NCBI GenBank assembly: GCA_002914805.1
Contig: JXTB01000175.1
Location: 446,290 to 510,289 of the forward strand
Length of the DNA: 64,000 bases
Direction of reading: 5' to 3'
From: Parasponia andersonii
Taxonomy: Eukaryota; Streptophyta; Magnoliopsida; Rosales; Cannabaceae
A program made the position numbers and the translations under genes. Below, piece by piece: positions 35,505 to 48,504 of the stretch (within the stretch, counting starts at the first letter, position 1; each line of letters begins with the position of its first letter). Under the pieces are notes generated by a model, which saw nothing but the letters and a program-made list of their open reading frames with translations, was not told the origin of the DNA and made no database searches.

Positions 35505-38500
35505 TGTAACATTACATAAATCTAGATTAAAAAGAAATGTCAATTTATAGTTTTATCTTATAAGGTTAAAGTCAAAGATCAATCAATTTTTTAAAAAAAA
35601 ACTTTCATTTTTTTAAACGTTACTAATCATAATTAAATTAAAGAAATATTTTTTAATGAAGATTTATTTTATTTCATAATTGAAATTAAGTCTCAAAATA
35701 AAAATTAAATTCATATACTTCATAAAAATAAAACCATACTCATTTTTGGTCAAATAATTAAGTACTTGAAAGTAAGAATATAAAATTATTTAAAACATTT
35801 TATTATCATTTGGGATTCTGCCACCGCCAACCAATCTCTAGTAGAAATTATTGCTCATTTGGAAAATTTAAATGGATAGAATGTGCTTGCGCCTAGTAAG
35901 TAAATTTCATGCATGCAATGAATATCATGTCACATGAATAGTATACTTTTGGGACCATAACTATGTATCCTTTTTTTTTCCTTAAAACATCTTGTTCATA
36001 AATATTTTCATTTCATAAACTTTTCATATTTGAGCTCAATATAGTGTAATGCCAAATCTAGCAGAAGTGATGGGCTATAAAGGTAGTATCATGACAAGCA
36101 TATGTAACCCTATAGCTATTCGGATCCTATATAGCTATCATACTACAATGACTAGCATTACAATTTAAACTTTTATTATTTATATAATGACTATGGGTAA
36201 ATAAGTCAGTTGCCTAGACTCCTTTCAAGAACTTATCATACACTTAAAGAAAACGTTTTTCTTAAAACATAGTTTTGGATACATAGTACTTTTGAAAAAT
36301 TAATTTCTTAAAAATCATATTTTTTTTCGTGCAATTATGTATGCACGTGCTCATGACATATTTATATTCTTAATGCAACTATTATTGCAGAATGTATAAC
36401 AATATATTCATTATATGTATTAATACGTGATACTAGAAACATATTTATATGTCTTTAAAAAAAACTCATATTATACAATTATAATATCACGTTTCATAAC
36501 ATATGTAACTAAAATTGTAAAAATTTCAACAAGCAATACCTACTTAAAGTATTTTAGATTTTAGTACAAAACTTTATTTATTTTGACACTTTACAGATAA
36601 TATTATAGCATAAAAATAAAGTTATAGAAAATTATTTAAATTTTTTTTTAATAAGTTTTGGCATGCTTTTACTAATTTCTAATCTATTAATTAGAGTTTG
36701 ATAAAAGCTATTAAAGTACCAAACTATTCTTGAATTTTATAGAATTATTTCTGTATACCCAAAAATCTTGATATTTTAAGAAAACATCTCTAACATATTT
36801 TTATACATAGAAACAAATTAGGGATTCAAAATTATATAATTACATAGCACATATAATTCTTAAAATTATATTGTAAAATTCATTATAACACTTAACTTAC
36901 AAAACTATATGCTATTTTGAAAATCATAATTAATTATAAATATTTCCAAAATTTTTAAAAATATTTTGAGCCTCTTATGACATATATATTAGTGTCTAAT
37001 AAAATTTTTAAGCCTAATAAAATCAATAGAATAAGATTTTAACAATATTATCTTAGATAAACAAAAATATCAGATTTACTGGTTACAAAGGCAATATATA
37101 AAGAAAATTTAATAATGGTTAGAAATAAAATCATGACATCACAAAATTTTCCAGAATATGAGTCAACATATATATGAATATATTTTTTAATTTTTTAACT
37201 CAAATTAAAAACATTTTCCCTTTAAAATCCTAGGACAAACTCGATAAAATTTATTTTTCAGCTTTTCTTAGGAGACAACTAATATATATAAAAAGAGTTC
37301 TATAAAATCATAGGGGCAAGATATAAATATAAAACTTTCCAGTAATTAAATAGAGATAAAGAAAAACTTCTCATAAAAATTTTAGACCTTAACAAAATAT
37401 TTTTACTTTAAATATCGTAGATTGAATTTGAACCTAAGTGTAGAAAAATATACTAATATTAAAAGACTAAGAGTTCTAAGAATTACATTTTTCTTGAATC
37501 TTGAAGAAAACTTTAGAGAATTTCTTGAAATCTTTATAGACTACCACAATTATGAGAAAAATAGAGGTAGAGAGAAATATAGGAAGAAAGTAGATTGTGA
37601 TTACAAGATAGTGCCCTATTTACAGACTTATTATAAACACAAAATATGCTTAAAAGTGTGTATATATATATATATATTTAAAGTTAATAGTAATTATACC
37701 ACTTACTTAACTTTATTCTCCTTGTTTTTATTTGTTATTTTTTGATCATGAAATTAATTAATTTCTACTATGTTCTTCCACTTTTTAAAGTAGTATAATA
37801 TTTAATAATAACATGTGGATACATAATATGTAGATAACATCATCTTTGCATTTAATATCCATTTAATCAATATAATGAATGCACTTTTCAAAAAGTTAAT
37901 ACATTAAACCATATTATTTTTACACTTTTCAAAATTTATTTTTTTTTAATAGCTAGAGGGATGTAAACTCGTAACATGTTTTGCTAATTCCACCATTAAC
38001 AAAGTAATAGTATACAAATGATAAAAATAGTCTTAATATAATTTATTGCCAATTTAGCAAAAGTTGTCAATTATTCTTTTCTTTTCTCTCTTTTCTTTTT
38101 TCTTTTCTTTTTTTTAAGTTACTTTATTAAATCACACATATATAGATATAATACATATAATACTTAATATATAATTTGGGCTAAAATTATTAGAAATTTT
38201 AATTTGGGATTTCTTGTATCAAGATAAATGATTATTAGACTAAGACATTTAGAGTTCAAATACAAATAAGCTATATTAACAAGTTTAATTTGGATTCTCC
38301 TATTGGGCCAAATTTAGAGTCTAATAGCAAACACAATTAATTAATTCCATACCATATTAATAATGGTAGTAGTTATATATGTCATATTATATATCTAATC
38401 AATCTTAAATACATAAATATATACTAACTATTCTATTATCATATATTTGAAAAAGAAAATCCATATTACTCATTAATTTAATATATTAAGAGGTTAATAT

Positions 38501-38731
38501 TAAAATTAATTAAATACTCAATACATTAAACAATAATTATATGCACAAATTTGGAAATACATATCTTTTTCTTTTTATAAGGCACACGTGATTAAATTTA
38601 GCTTTCTTGTGTGTATTCTACTGTAATCATCTCTACAAAATTTGTTAGTGCATAACTATTTAATTTATGAGATTAAATAATTTAAATAAACATAGTAAAA
38701 TTTTAGGCTATGTAACAAACTTGAAATTACA
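35505..38731 (-). repeat. 5' LTR of the nested chromovirus
   Basis: 3227 bp; aligns with 28337-31542. By eye about 7 differences per 100 bases in the first 275 aligned positions, mostly transitions. Confidence 0.9.
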
Positions 38732-39415
38732 GATTGAGTTCTCCTATAATAATAGCTTTCAAGCTACGATTGGCGTTACACCTTATGAGATGTTGTATGG
38801 TAGAAAATACAAATCTCTAGTTTACTAGGATGAGATTGGAGAGGAACAATATTTAGATCCTGATATTATTAGAGATACAACTAAGATAGCTGAAAATATC
38901 AGAAATTGCATGATAGCAGCTCAAAGTATATAAAAGTTTTACGCAGATCTAGAACGTCGATCTTTACATTTTTTTATTAGTAATAAAGTATTTCTCAAGG
39001 TTACCTCCATGAAAGGTGTCATGAGATTTGAAAAGAAATGGAAGTTAAGTCATAGGTCCATATGAGATCTTCGAGAAAGTTGGAAATGTCGCTTATAGGC
39101 TTGCATTGCCTCCCAGAGTTATCAGGTATGTATAATGTCTTCCATATTCCTATGTTAAGAAAGTATATATCAGACCCATCCCATATTCTTAGCTCGGAGC
39201 CACTTGAATTAGATCTAAAATTAAGCTATGAGGAATGTCCTGTTCAAATTTTAGACAAAAAGAAAAAAGAATTAAGAAACAAGAAGATTCCTTTAGTAAA
39301 AATCTTGTAGCATAACCATTCGGTAGAACATGCTACATGGAAGCAGGAAGACAAAATGAGAAAGAAACATCTAGAGTTATTTAGTAAGCAAATTTCAAGG
39401 ACGAAATTTTTTGTC
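38732..39415 (+). pseudogene. integrase C-terminus and chromodomain-like tail of the outer chromovirus
   Basis: This continues the integrase after the nested insertion: IEFSYNNSFQATIGVTPYEM (38733), YGRKYKSLVY, VFLKVTSMKGVMRFEKKWKL (about 38990), then VFHIPMLRKYISDPSHI (39140). The tail VQILDKKKKELRNKKIPLVK (39242) followed by a stop and HNHSVEHATWKQED is the chromodomain-type C-terminus of Tekay-like elements. Frameshifts at about 39060 and stops show it is dead. Confidence 0.85.
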
Positions 39416-39428
39416 AGGAGAGGAGGAC

Positions 39429-41636
39429 TGTGATATTCCAAACCAATATCCAAGTCCCCATATAATTAAATGGCCAACAATAACATGATTACATAATATT
39501 TTATCTTACATATTAATGCATTTATGTGCATATAATTGTGAGTATCCATTTTACTATAGTTGTTTTTTTTATTATTTTTATTTGTGAAATAATTTTTGCA
39601 GTGAAATACTCAAAAAGTGCTCATTGGTACAAGTTAATGTGTTTAAGTCGAACATTTTTTTTCAGTTATTTTGCTTATGTATTGCTAAACATACTTGAAT
39701 AACTAAGTTGATTAGTAATCACTTTATAAGTGTTGAAATTATTGGAGTATTTCTTTGTATTCAATATGAGTTAATGATATTTTTTTATTGACAACTAGAT
39801 ATTCTAATTTATAGATTTTGGTATGACTCCATGTTTATTTGCTTTTAAAATTTTAAACATAAAATTCATATGAGTTATTTCTTTGTATTGTCAATTTAAT
39901 TTTTATAATAATATAATAGCTTTAAAAAAACTATTAATAAATTAAGGCCAACTTTAGTTCAGTCAGCTGATTCCCCTAATGGACGTATATGTTTATTTTT
40001 CTCCACTGCTAGTTTTATGTTCTTCAAACTCCTTATCCTTAATCAATTAGAAGTCTGTCCTATTTCCTTAACCGTACACCTCTCATAATTATGCTAGAAA
40101 ACTAAGTTGTATTTCTTTCTTGAGAATCTCAAAGGTAATTTATCTATTTACTATGAATTCCAAAATTTGGTACTACCTTTTTCATATATATTTGATCAGT
40201 TGTAATTATCTTGTTAATTGTGAGACTATGTATATTAGCATGTTTATATTATTAGTCTTTGTGCCAATATTTTAAAAATAATTTTTCTTAACATGGTTTT
40301 GTATACATTTGAGAGTTCTTCATGATTTTTGAAAGCTTAGATGTTGGTGTAACAAATTATTAATATCTATATATATATATATATGTACTTGTATGTGTAT
40401 GAAGAAAAGGAAAAGAAGTTATTTATAAACTTAAAAGGAGTTTTAACTAAACCTAGTTAACGTATTTGACTCTAATTTTGAATCCTTTGTCCTAGTATTA
40501 TTTAATTTTGTTTTATATTGGAAGTGGGCAATTATTTTGTACATCATATAACTATTTTATGCATATGCTTGTATCTTTACAAAGAAATGCTGAACGGAGG
40601 TCCACAGATAGACATTTAATCCGGTAGAATTATAGGTGATGAATTTGATTAATCATATTATTCAATCAAGTATTAATTGCAATGTTTACTTTATAAGCTT
40701 CGGAAGTTACCTGTCTAATGAATCAACTACTGATCTATAAGTTTCCATTTTAATAGCTCAATTAACTTTATTTATGTTATTGTGTTTATTCCTTTTTGTT
40801 CTAATCAATGCTTTATATAACGATGATTCATAAATGTCTTTCTCTTGGAAAAAAAAAATGAATAGCGTTCTATATGTTCATACTATAAGCATAATAGTTG
40901 TCTTACATTCTCTTTCTTGAAATTACATGCAGAATAATTTATTTATTTTTAAGTTAGCTTTTTGAGCACTAATTACAATAGGGACATTATTAGATTCCTT
41001 TGGGGATAACATTTAGTTCTTTTGAGAACACTCTGAAAGTAGTATTGGGAGGACCTCTACAATAGACAAAGGGATTTGAGATGTATTTGGGACTTGAGAC
41101 CTCCATACAATGACTTATGATTAGTTATTTGACTAGATCAGTATGTTATTCAAGGTCTTATTAGGCAATATAATATAAACAAAAATCTTAATCATATGAA
41201 TATTTTTTCTCTGGTATATACATGTTGTATTTGTACTCATTACTTACTGAGTTCTATACTCATATGTATTCTTACATTGCAGATGATACTGTCGATATGT
41301 GAGTTTGGAGGAGTTATACTGACTTTCCGACTGCGGCTTGTGTATATGAGTATTTTGATGCTGTGGTTACTTGACCGAGAAATTTGTACCTATTTTGAGT
41401 GTATGTATATAATGTATATTTTTATTAGAGGTCCACTTTATGAGTATGTATATACGTATATATTAGATTATGTATAATTATGAATGGAGTTTTCTCGTCA
41501 CTTCCAGAAATGTAAAAATAATAAAGTTTTAATTTTTCATTATTTTATTAGTTTTAAGTCAAGTAGCATCTCCCCGTCTCACTACACGACCATAAAATTA
41601 CTCATACGTACGTGTTTGAAATTGGGGGATGTTATG
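39429..41636 (+). repeat. 3' LTR of the outer chromovirus
   Basis: 2208 bp; aligns with the 5' LTR throughout but has one deletion at AATTACAATAG|GGACATTATT (about 40980) that removes part of the minisatellite. The two LTRs differ at many sites, which fits an old insertion. Confidence 0.88.
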
Positions 41637-41679
41637 ATTTTATTGTTCATTTTTAGGTGAGCGAGGGAAGATTGCTCTC

Positions 41680-42287
41680 TGTTGACGGAGGTTTTATCAA
41701 CAATAAATTTAGAAAATTGCAAGATGTGGCTTGTGTGTGAAAAGAGTTGATAAATCAAAGCAAATAAAGAGACGAGAATTTTATAGTGGTTCAGCCCCAA
41801 AAAAGATGAGCCTACGTCCACTATTTTTCACTATTTTTTGGAGAATTATAAGAGTTTTGTTAAGTCTCAAGGTTGGAATTCCAAGAGCTAAATTACAGAG
41901 TGTTGTCCGAAAAGAAGAAGTCAAAGTCAAAGTCCCTTACAGCAACATTGAACTCCCCTTATATAGGTGAAGGTAGCTCAATATTTCCCAATTGTGAAAA
42001 TGGGTAAGTGTATCAGAAAATACAATTTGAGTAACAATATAATTGGATAATAACTTAAATGGAACGATTGGTCGATCTTCAAGGAGAAACTTTGTTTCCC
42101 CTTCTTTGTAGATTACCCATTTGATGAAGCTTGATCTAGTTTCCTTTTCATATTGGTCGCACTTAACTCATTTGGAGGAGGTCGCACTTTGATAAAAAAA
42201 ATTCTCATGTGACCTGACGCGTCCAACTTGGTCGCCAACTTTCCCTTTTTGGCATTGACCAACATATAGATTTTAGACCGCACAACA
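41680..42287 (-). repeat. 3' LTR of the Tat-like element
   Basis: Partner of 52185-52795. The TATA-like CTATATAAG (minus strand, about 41960) is kept in this copy too. Confidence 0.9.
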
Positions 42288-42699
42288 ATTGGCCCCCACT
42301 TCCATTAGTTCTTTCGGACAAAATGGAGCTTCCTTCTCTGATAAGTGCGAGCTTAAAAAATGCGACATCATGACATAATCTTGAGATCTTCAAAGAGTCC
42401 CCAGTTCTCAAATCCTATCTTTTCAGAATCACACGTACCTTTTCCTGACAGATGCAACCACGTGTCACCTTTTTTTAGTAGAATAGCAAAACTCGAGGAG
42501 ACTTAGACATGATGATAGCGATGACGCTAGCTGTTATCTTAAATCGAGATGTTTCAAATTTTGAAAAGATACTTATTTAATTTCGAAAATTAACTCCCAC
42601 GTGAACTTCAGCCATTAAATCCAAAAATTAAATACCTTGATCTACGGCTGTGATTTGATGATGCTTGAGATATATATATCAAAAATCCATCCGCATCCT
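42288..42699 (+). promoter_or_regulatory. putative promoter of the antisense gene
   Basis: About 400 bp between the 3' LTR and the leader exon. A TATA-like run ATATATATATC at 42669 precedes the leader exon; the rest holds no frame. Promoter role is inferred only from position. Confidence 0.3.
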
Positions 42700-45420
42700 G
42701 TTCAAAAAGTCGAACCCTATTGCCTCCTATTCCTCTTTCACTGCTTTTGAAATCTGAAGCATCCATAAGACAAATCCTCCCGGCGTCCCTTCTCATTTTT
42801 CAGCTCGCACAAATTCATCATCTTCTCCGACGAAGTCATCATCATAATCCTTCAGACGACATCTCGGTTCTTTAGTCTTCGAAAAAAGGTTAGCCTACAT
42901 CCTCTCTCTCTCTCTTATTGCTCTTTGATTTTCAAAAAACCCTTATTTATAGAGCTTATTTCTAGAAATAGAAAGACGAATTGTGGAGCCTAAATGCCCT
43001 GAACATAAACCCATCTCTAAATCCAGATGGACTGAAAAATGGAAATATTTCAGAATCTCTCCATTAATTTATCGAATAAATTACTTTAAGATGATTGATA
43101 GACGAACCCATAGAAGAAATTTAGGATCTGAAATCCTGATGTTTGAAAATTAAAATCAGTCGAGTGACAAATTACTAAAGAGTTGCTCGAACAATTTTTG
43201 ATGAATCTGTAGATTGATTAGAAAAAGTTCGATGAACAGCTTGTTGTCGATGCAATCCTAGGATTTGTGGCCCCAAATTGCTCGCATATCGCAAAGATAC
43301 CTGATGCTTACATAGGACTAAACCTATCCCATATTTCTTCTTTCAGATGTCTAGTAGTGAGGAAATTAGGGAGGGGAATGCATTCTCAGAAGAATCATCC
43401 AGTACAAGCTTTAGCTCTATAAATCTCGAAGACTATCTTAAGCTAGAACCTGAAGTAGAAATAACCGGGGCCAGGCAAAGTAGTCCTCGCATAGGCAACT
43501 TCCCTCAAGACCAATGGTTTCGGCATATTAGGGATGCCCCTGCATTTGTAACAGGTTATCACTATGTAGAGGGAGATTGGTCATGTACCAATATAAAGAT
43601 GAGCTATACAACAAACAAGCTCACAAAGATTGTATGCAACTAAAAAATCGACGTCCCTCTTCGCCTACCCAAAGAGTTCAATCAACCATACACACCTCCT
43701 CGCGGAATCGTCTCATTCTCAAAAGTAGTTCTTAGATGTGGTGTCCACCTCCCACTTCATCCATATATAAAATCGATCGTCGACTATTATGGAGTTGTTC
43801 CTTTTCAACTAACCTAAAACATATATAGATACTTGGTAGGTTTGTATATATTATATCAAAAATTAGGTTTAGATTCCCCGACTCCTGAAGAGTTCGCTTG
43901 GTTCTACCAACTGAAATCAAACTCATCAGATTTCAGCTTCTTCTATGCGAGCAAGTGGTCAAACCAAGCAATAAAAACTATCCACGAGGTCTGCAATAAC
44001 ATGGAATTGGCTATATGGATAACGGCTTCTTTCAAAACCTTAGTAGGTAACTTTTTAGCTTATAGCTTTCTCTATATAAATATATCAATCTGATCGCATT
44101 CGTATGTCATCGCAGATAATAGGGAACGTCCAGGACTCTCCAAAGAGCAACTTGCAAGGGTGTATAAGATAAACAACCTTATGATCGAAGAATTTGAGTG
44201 GAAGAGGCTTGGGACGACTAAGAACCTAGTTGTTTGTGGACTGTTTCCAAATGGAGCCGCTCTTCCAGATTCTACCAACCATCTAACTAAACCCTCAAGC
44301 TCGAAGAAGAAGCCGAGGAAACAGAAGGAAACGGGTGCCTCGTCTTCTAAACCCAGGAAATGAAAAGCACCTGCCACTCCTATTGTCTCAGAACTATCGT
44401 CTTCAGAAGCTGTATCGCCACCAATTTCTCGGCAGCAAGAAGGTAATTTTTTTTGTTATTCCTCCTCTTTGTCACATTATATACCTCGCATGCTAACTAA
44501 TCATATTTGTACAGAAATGACAATTAGCAGCGGACTGCGAACACCACCTTCAACACTGGGGTCAATAGCAAAGTCCAAGACACCGAATAGCACACCCCCC
44601 TCCTCGATGAAAGTGAAAGAGAAGGTCGACACTTCAGAGAAGCGAAAAGTTACCTTCGAGGATATCCCAACATGCTCGCCTCCTCCTCAGCCTTCAAAAA
44701 TTGCAAGCCAGCCTGAGCCATCCAAGGAAACAGCCACCTCTTCTGAGGGACCTAGCTAGGCCGACAAGGACGAGAAACTTTTTGCACTCCTTCGCCAACT
44801 ACAGAAAAAGCTGGTATAAGCGCGGCCTTCATCAACCGTTTCACTACTGAGGATGGTTGGGAAAGGATGAAGCGACGTCCAGCCAACGTCGCTTTTAGTT
44901 CTGCAATGAGGATATTGGCAAATGTAAGTATCTTCTATCTTCACTCTTTGACGCATTTTTCTTGTATTCATGTGTGTTATACTTTCAGACCACTGCAGCT
45001 GCTATTTTGATGTATGACCCGGTCCTTGAATGCATAGAGAAGGCCGAAAAAGTCGAAGAAATAACCCAAGCATTCATGGACTCGGAGAAGACTCGTGAAG
45101 AAGAGAGAAAATCCTTCGAGTTAGAGAATCAACAACTGCATAAGGATCTGGCCAAGGAAAAGCTTGAAAAGGAGAAGCTCAAGAAAAAACTTCAAGAACT
45201 TAAGAAGACTATCTCCGAGCATCCGGATATTCTGAAGGAGGCGACAGCAAAGTTGGCTCGCAAAGCTGTAGAAGAGTTCAGGGCCACTAAAGGCAAGGAG
45301 CTCGAAGAAAAAACTAGTAACATTACCTCGTCGACCATAATATATAATATCTTCTACGGGCATCTGGATTTTGACTTTTCCATCCTTGGTGAAGATGTGG
45401 TCGAGCTTGTCCAGAGCTGA
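42700..45420 (+). pseudogene. antisense spliced gene inside the Tat-like element (Transposase_28-like plus coiled coil)
   Basis: Opposite strand to gag-pol. Model: 5' UTR exon ending AAAAAAG|GTTAGC (42888); intron to TTCTTTCAG (43346); ATG 43347 in exon 2 (to 44046); exon 3 44116-44442; exon 4 44515-44923; exon 5 44989-45420. Joins G|GTAACT...CGCAG, G|GTAATT...TACAG and AAT|GTAAGT...TTCAG keep frame. Exon 2 carries VPLRLPKEFN, PYTPPRGIVSFSKVVLRCGV, LHPYIKSIVDYYGVVPFQ, YLVGLYILYQKLGLDSPTPE and SSDFSFFYASKWSNQAIK, which I recognise as the plant 'putative gypsy type transposon' domain (Pfam Transposase_28). Exons 3-4 are basic, Ser/Pro-rich. Exon 5 is a Lys/Glu coiled coil (45050-45240) ending GEDVVELVQS. 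In-frame stops at 43641, 43815, 44361 and 44757 and a shift near 44815 kill this copy. Tat-clade elements are known to carry antisense ORFs here; function unknown. Confidence 0.75.
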
Positions 45421-46384
45421 AAGGAAACCGAAGCTGCAACAAAAACTAAAGACGGTAGAGCGAGCACATCTGCATAAATTATTATATTTTTTTTATTTTA
45501 CAAAATTTCAGAACAATATGGGCTGGTCCTTTTTGCTTTGTAGTACTTTGCTTGTATACATGTGCGAGCTTTTATCAATGAAATTTTTCTTGCCAAATGT
45601 TTATTCCTGCAAAACAATTAAAACACTGCATTGTAATATAAAGATGCATATTTAACCAAGTAGTCAATCATTAGGTGACTAATCCGTACGCTATTGCGAT
45701 TCGAATCCAACTAACTTAAAATGGGTTTTAAGTGTTAGGATAGGTTAGGTCGCTTAAGAAAACAGTAAGTATGAGTGATGCGAACTCAAAACTGTTTTTC
45801 AAAAGTTCCACGGCAAAATGTAATATAGCAATATATCACGTCGAACAATGAATATTTTGCTTAGTTACTTTGTTGTTCGAGGAGGAAAATTATGTAATAT
45901 GACATGCTATGGCATGAAGCGAGGAGAAAATCCTAAGATTTTAAGAAATTTTAGAAATTCGTCGATCTAAAATTCCAACCCCCCTAAGTGAACGTTTGCA
46001 TAGTTCCTTAGGAAGCGAGTAGGAGATAACATTCTGATTTAGAAATTCATCGATCTAAAATTATAACCCCCCAAAGTGAATGTTTTCATAATCCCTTAGG
46101 AAGCAAGTAGGAGATAACATTCTGATCCCACTGCCCCTCAAGTTTTATGGTATTCGAAGACTGCTATAAAACTATAAAAGATGAACAAAATAAAATTGAA
46201 TAATCAAAGAAAAGACATCTTTATTGATGAATGACAACGAATGATGAATAATCAAGAAGACATCTTTATTGATAAATGACGACGAATGACGAATACAAGA
46301 TGCCTCCCAGGTTATTAAAAATACACGAAGATATCTATGAAGATTTATTAATAATAGCGACGAAGTTGTTCTGTATTCCAAGCA
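45421..46384. other. non-coding spacer between antisense gene and integrase, with two tandem duplications
   Basis: 45951-46126 holds two copies of an 88-bp unit (TTAGAAATTCrTCGATCTAA... to ...TAGGAGATAACATTCTGA). 46205-46294 holds two copies of a 45-bp unit (GACATCTTTATTGATrAATG). The spacer lies between convergent genes and so would contain both 3' ends. Confidence 0.6.
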
Positions 46385-47480
46385 TACTCGATCTTTTGTC
46401 CACCAGTGCGAGCTAACTTATACATCCCAGGTCGAATGACGGCATCAAAAATATATGGTCTTTCCCAAGAGGGTCCAAATACACTAGCACCGTACTCTTT
46501 ATTATTAGGTAGAACTTGTTGAAGAACATGATCACCAACTTCAAATCCCTTGCTTCTGACTTTAGAATTATAATATCGAGCAGTATGCTTTTGATATGAT
46601 GCGATCTGAAGCTGAGACTACTCGCGCCATTCTTCTAAAAGATCGAGCTCAATCCTCATTAGTGCATTATTCTGATCTTGCTCATAAGTAGATCGTCATA
46701 GAGAGCTTGCACCAATTTCTACTGGTACTATTTCTTCATATCCATAAGCTAAAGAGAATGGACTCTCTCTCGTAGTTGTTTGTTGAGTGGTGCGATTAGC
46801 CCATAATACTTCAGGAAACATATCTGGCCAAGCTCCTTTATACTCTTCCAGCTTTGTCTTTAGGTTCTATTTAAGTATCCTGTTTATGGCCTCGACCTGT
46901 CCATTGGCTTATGGATGAACAACAATGGAGAAGCTCTTCTTGATGCTTAAGTTGTCATAGAAGTTACGGAACTCATCGCAGTCAAATTATTTCCCATTAT
47001 CAGAAATTATAGTATATGGTATACCATAATGGCATATTATAGATTTGTAAACAAAATCTATCATCTTCTTTGCGGAAATGGTACTCAAGGCTTCAGCTTC
47101 TGTCCACTTAGTGAAATAATCGACTGCAACTACTGCATGCTTTACTCCACCTCATGCCAATGGAAGCATTCTGATAATATTATTCCCCATACTGCAAATG
47201 GCCATGGACTAGTCAATGGAGTTAGAGGAACATGTGGTATTCTAGGAACAGTCACAAATTGTTGACATTTATAATACCTCCTAGCAAATTCCATTGTATC
47301 CTTCTTTATAGTTGGCCAAAAATACCCTTGTTTGATAACCTTGTTCGCAAGTGCCTGTCCCCCTGAATTGTTTCCGCATATTTCTTTGTGAATTTCCCTC
47401 ATAATGTAGTGTGCTTTTTCTTTATTAACACATAATAATAATGGCGAGCTAAAACTTCTTCGTTAAAGATTCCCATCATA
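46385..47480 (-). pseudogene. integrase of the Tat-like element
   Basis: HHCC zinc region: the 47402-47142 frame, with GYFWPTIKKDTMEFARRYYK-CQQF. Core: VAVDYFTKWTEAEALSTIS (first Asp, about 47110), IISDNGK then stop then FDCDEF (second Asp), and HP-stop-ANGQVEAINRILK (Glu). The C-terminal part reads GDHVLQQVLPNN, FGPSWERPYIFDAVIRPGMY and GQKIEYAWNTEQLRRYY. The stops at NGK*FD and HP*ANG both stand where the family has Gln. Confidence 0.8.
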
Positions 47481-47699
47481 GATGATATAGCGAGCTACAT
47501 TCATTCAAAGTCACTTTGCATCGTCTTTGCTTTCAGGGAGATCGCCATTTTGTAGATACTTCATTATAGGATCCATCCACGATGATTTTTTTGTCAACCG
47601 GCATGGTTACTCGGGGCTCTACCTCGATACTTGGTTTTGCAAAAAATTCGACAAGAACCACCTTTAATAATTCAGTATCTTTTGTTGAGGCAAGCTTAG

Positions 47700-48504
47700 C
47701 TAGAGCATCTACATGAGTATTCTTAATACGAGGAAGAAGTCGAATGTTATAAGCAGTAAATGTCGAGAATAGTCGTTGTACCTCCTATAAGTAAGCCATC
47801 ATTCTTTCTCCTCTTGCTTGATAATCGCTGGCCACTTGACAAACGATAAGCTAGGAATCACTGTATATCTCAATCATTTCGGCCTTCATTTCTTGTGCGA
47901 GCTTTAGCCCAGCTATCAATGCTTCATATTTTGCCTCATTATTCGATGCAGGAAATTTGAAGCGAAGTGCACAATGAATATTATGCCCTTCAGGACTGAT
48001 TAGTACTAAGCCCGCACCGGCTCCATTCTTGTTTGATGATCCATCGACGTAAAGTTTCCACAATTTTGCTAAATCTATAGAATATTTGTTGATCACTTCT
48101 GTGGGAAGATTGACATCATACGTGAACTCTACAATGAAATCTACGAGAGCTTGACCTTTAATCGTAGTGTGAGGTTGAAAATTGATGTCAAATTGACTCA
48201 AATCAACGGCTCACTTAAGTAGTCGTCCTAAAGCCTCAGGTTTTTGTAGAACCTGCTTTAATGGAAAATTCATGAAAAATTTGATGGAGTGCACATGAAA
48301 ATAAGGTTGAAGCTTCTTGGATGCGACGATGAGTGCTAATGCCAACTTCTCCATCTCTGGATATCTCGTTTTGGCATCAAGCAACCTTTTACTTATGTAA
48401 TATACCGGTCACTGTATTTTTTGTTCTTCTTGAATTAACACCGCACTTGTCGCATATTTGGAAACAACAAGATATAAGTGTGCTTTTAATTCTTGAAATG
48501 CCTG
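47700..48504 (-). pseudogene. RNase H plus second (archaeal-type) RNase H of the Tat-like element
   Basis: The first RNase H is broken by stops between 48500 and 48210. The second is open at 48201-47851: LYVDGSSNKNGAGAGLVLIS, ASNNEAKYEALIAGLKLA and IEIYSDS, the DG...E...D set of an archaeal-type RNase H, a mark of Tat-clade elements. It stops at a TAG where the family has Gln (SDS-Q-L), then resumes as LIVCQVASDY and NTHVDALAKLAS. Confidence 0.8.

Larger units (their letters stand above)
28337..38731 (-). mobile_element. nested Ty3/gypsy chromovirus, minus strand, TSD GATTG/GATTT
   Basis: LTRs at 28337-31542 and 35505-38731 (about 3.2 kb each) read TGTAA...TTACA. The target is CTGATTGAGTTC in the outer integrase, with GATTT left (28332-28336, one change) and GATTG right (38732-38736). 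Genes run on the minus strand, so 35505-38731 is the 5' LTR. A PBS TGGTATCAAAGC (35502-35491) for initiator tRNA-Met follows with a 2-nt spacer; a polypurine tract AAGGAGGTAGGAAAT lies at 31557-31543. The interior is only about 4.0 kb because most of gag is missing. Confidence 0.92.
20105..41636 (+). mobile_element. outer Ty3/gypsy chromovirus (Tekay-like), TSD ATTTT, with two insertions
   Basis: LTRs at 20105-22771 and 39429-41636 both begin TGTGATATTCC and end GGGGGATGTTAT(A/G). TSDs are ATTTT (20100-20104 and 41637-41641). Order gag, protease, RT, RNase H, integrase, chromodomain-like tail on the plus strand. A polypurine tract AGGAGAGGAGGA (39416-39427) precedes the 3' LTR. No clear tRNA-Met PBS is left after the 5' LTR. 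A solo LTR sits in gag (23724-25316) and a complete chromovirus in integrase (28337-38731). Without these the element is about 9.5 kb. Confidence 0.9.

Noticed and set aside
44072-44377. 101-codon minus-strand frame under the antisense gene
   Set aside because: Shadow of exon 3 of the plus-strand spliced gene, which has splice sites and family motifs.
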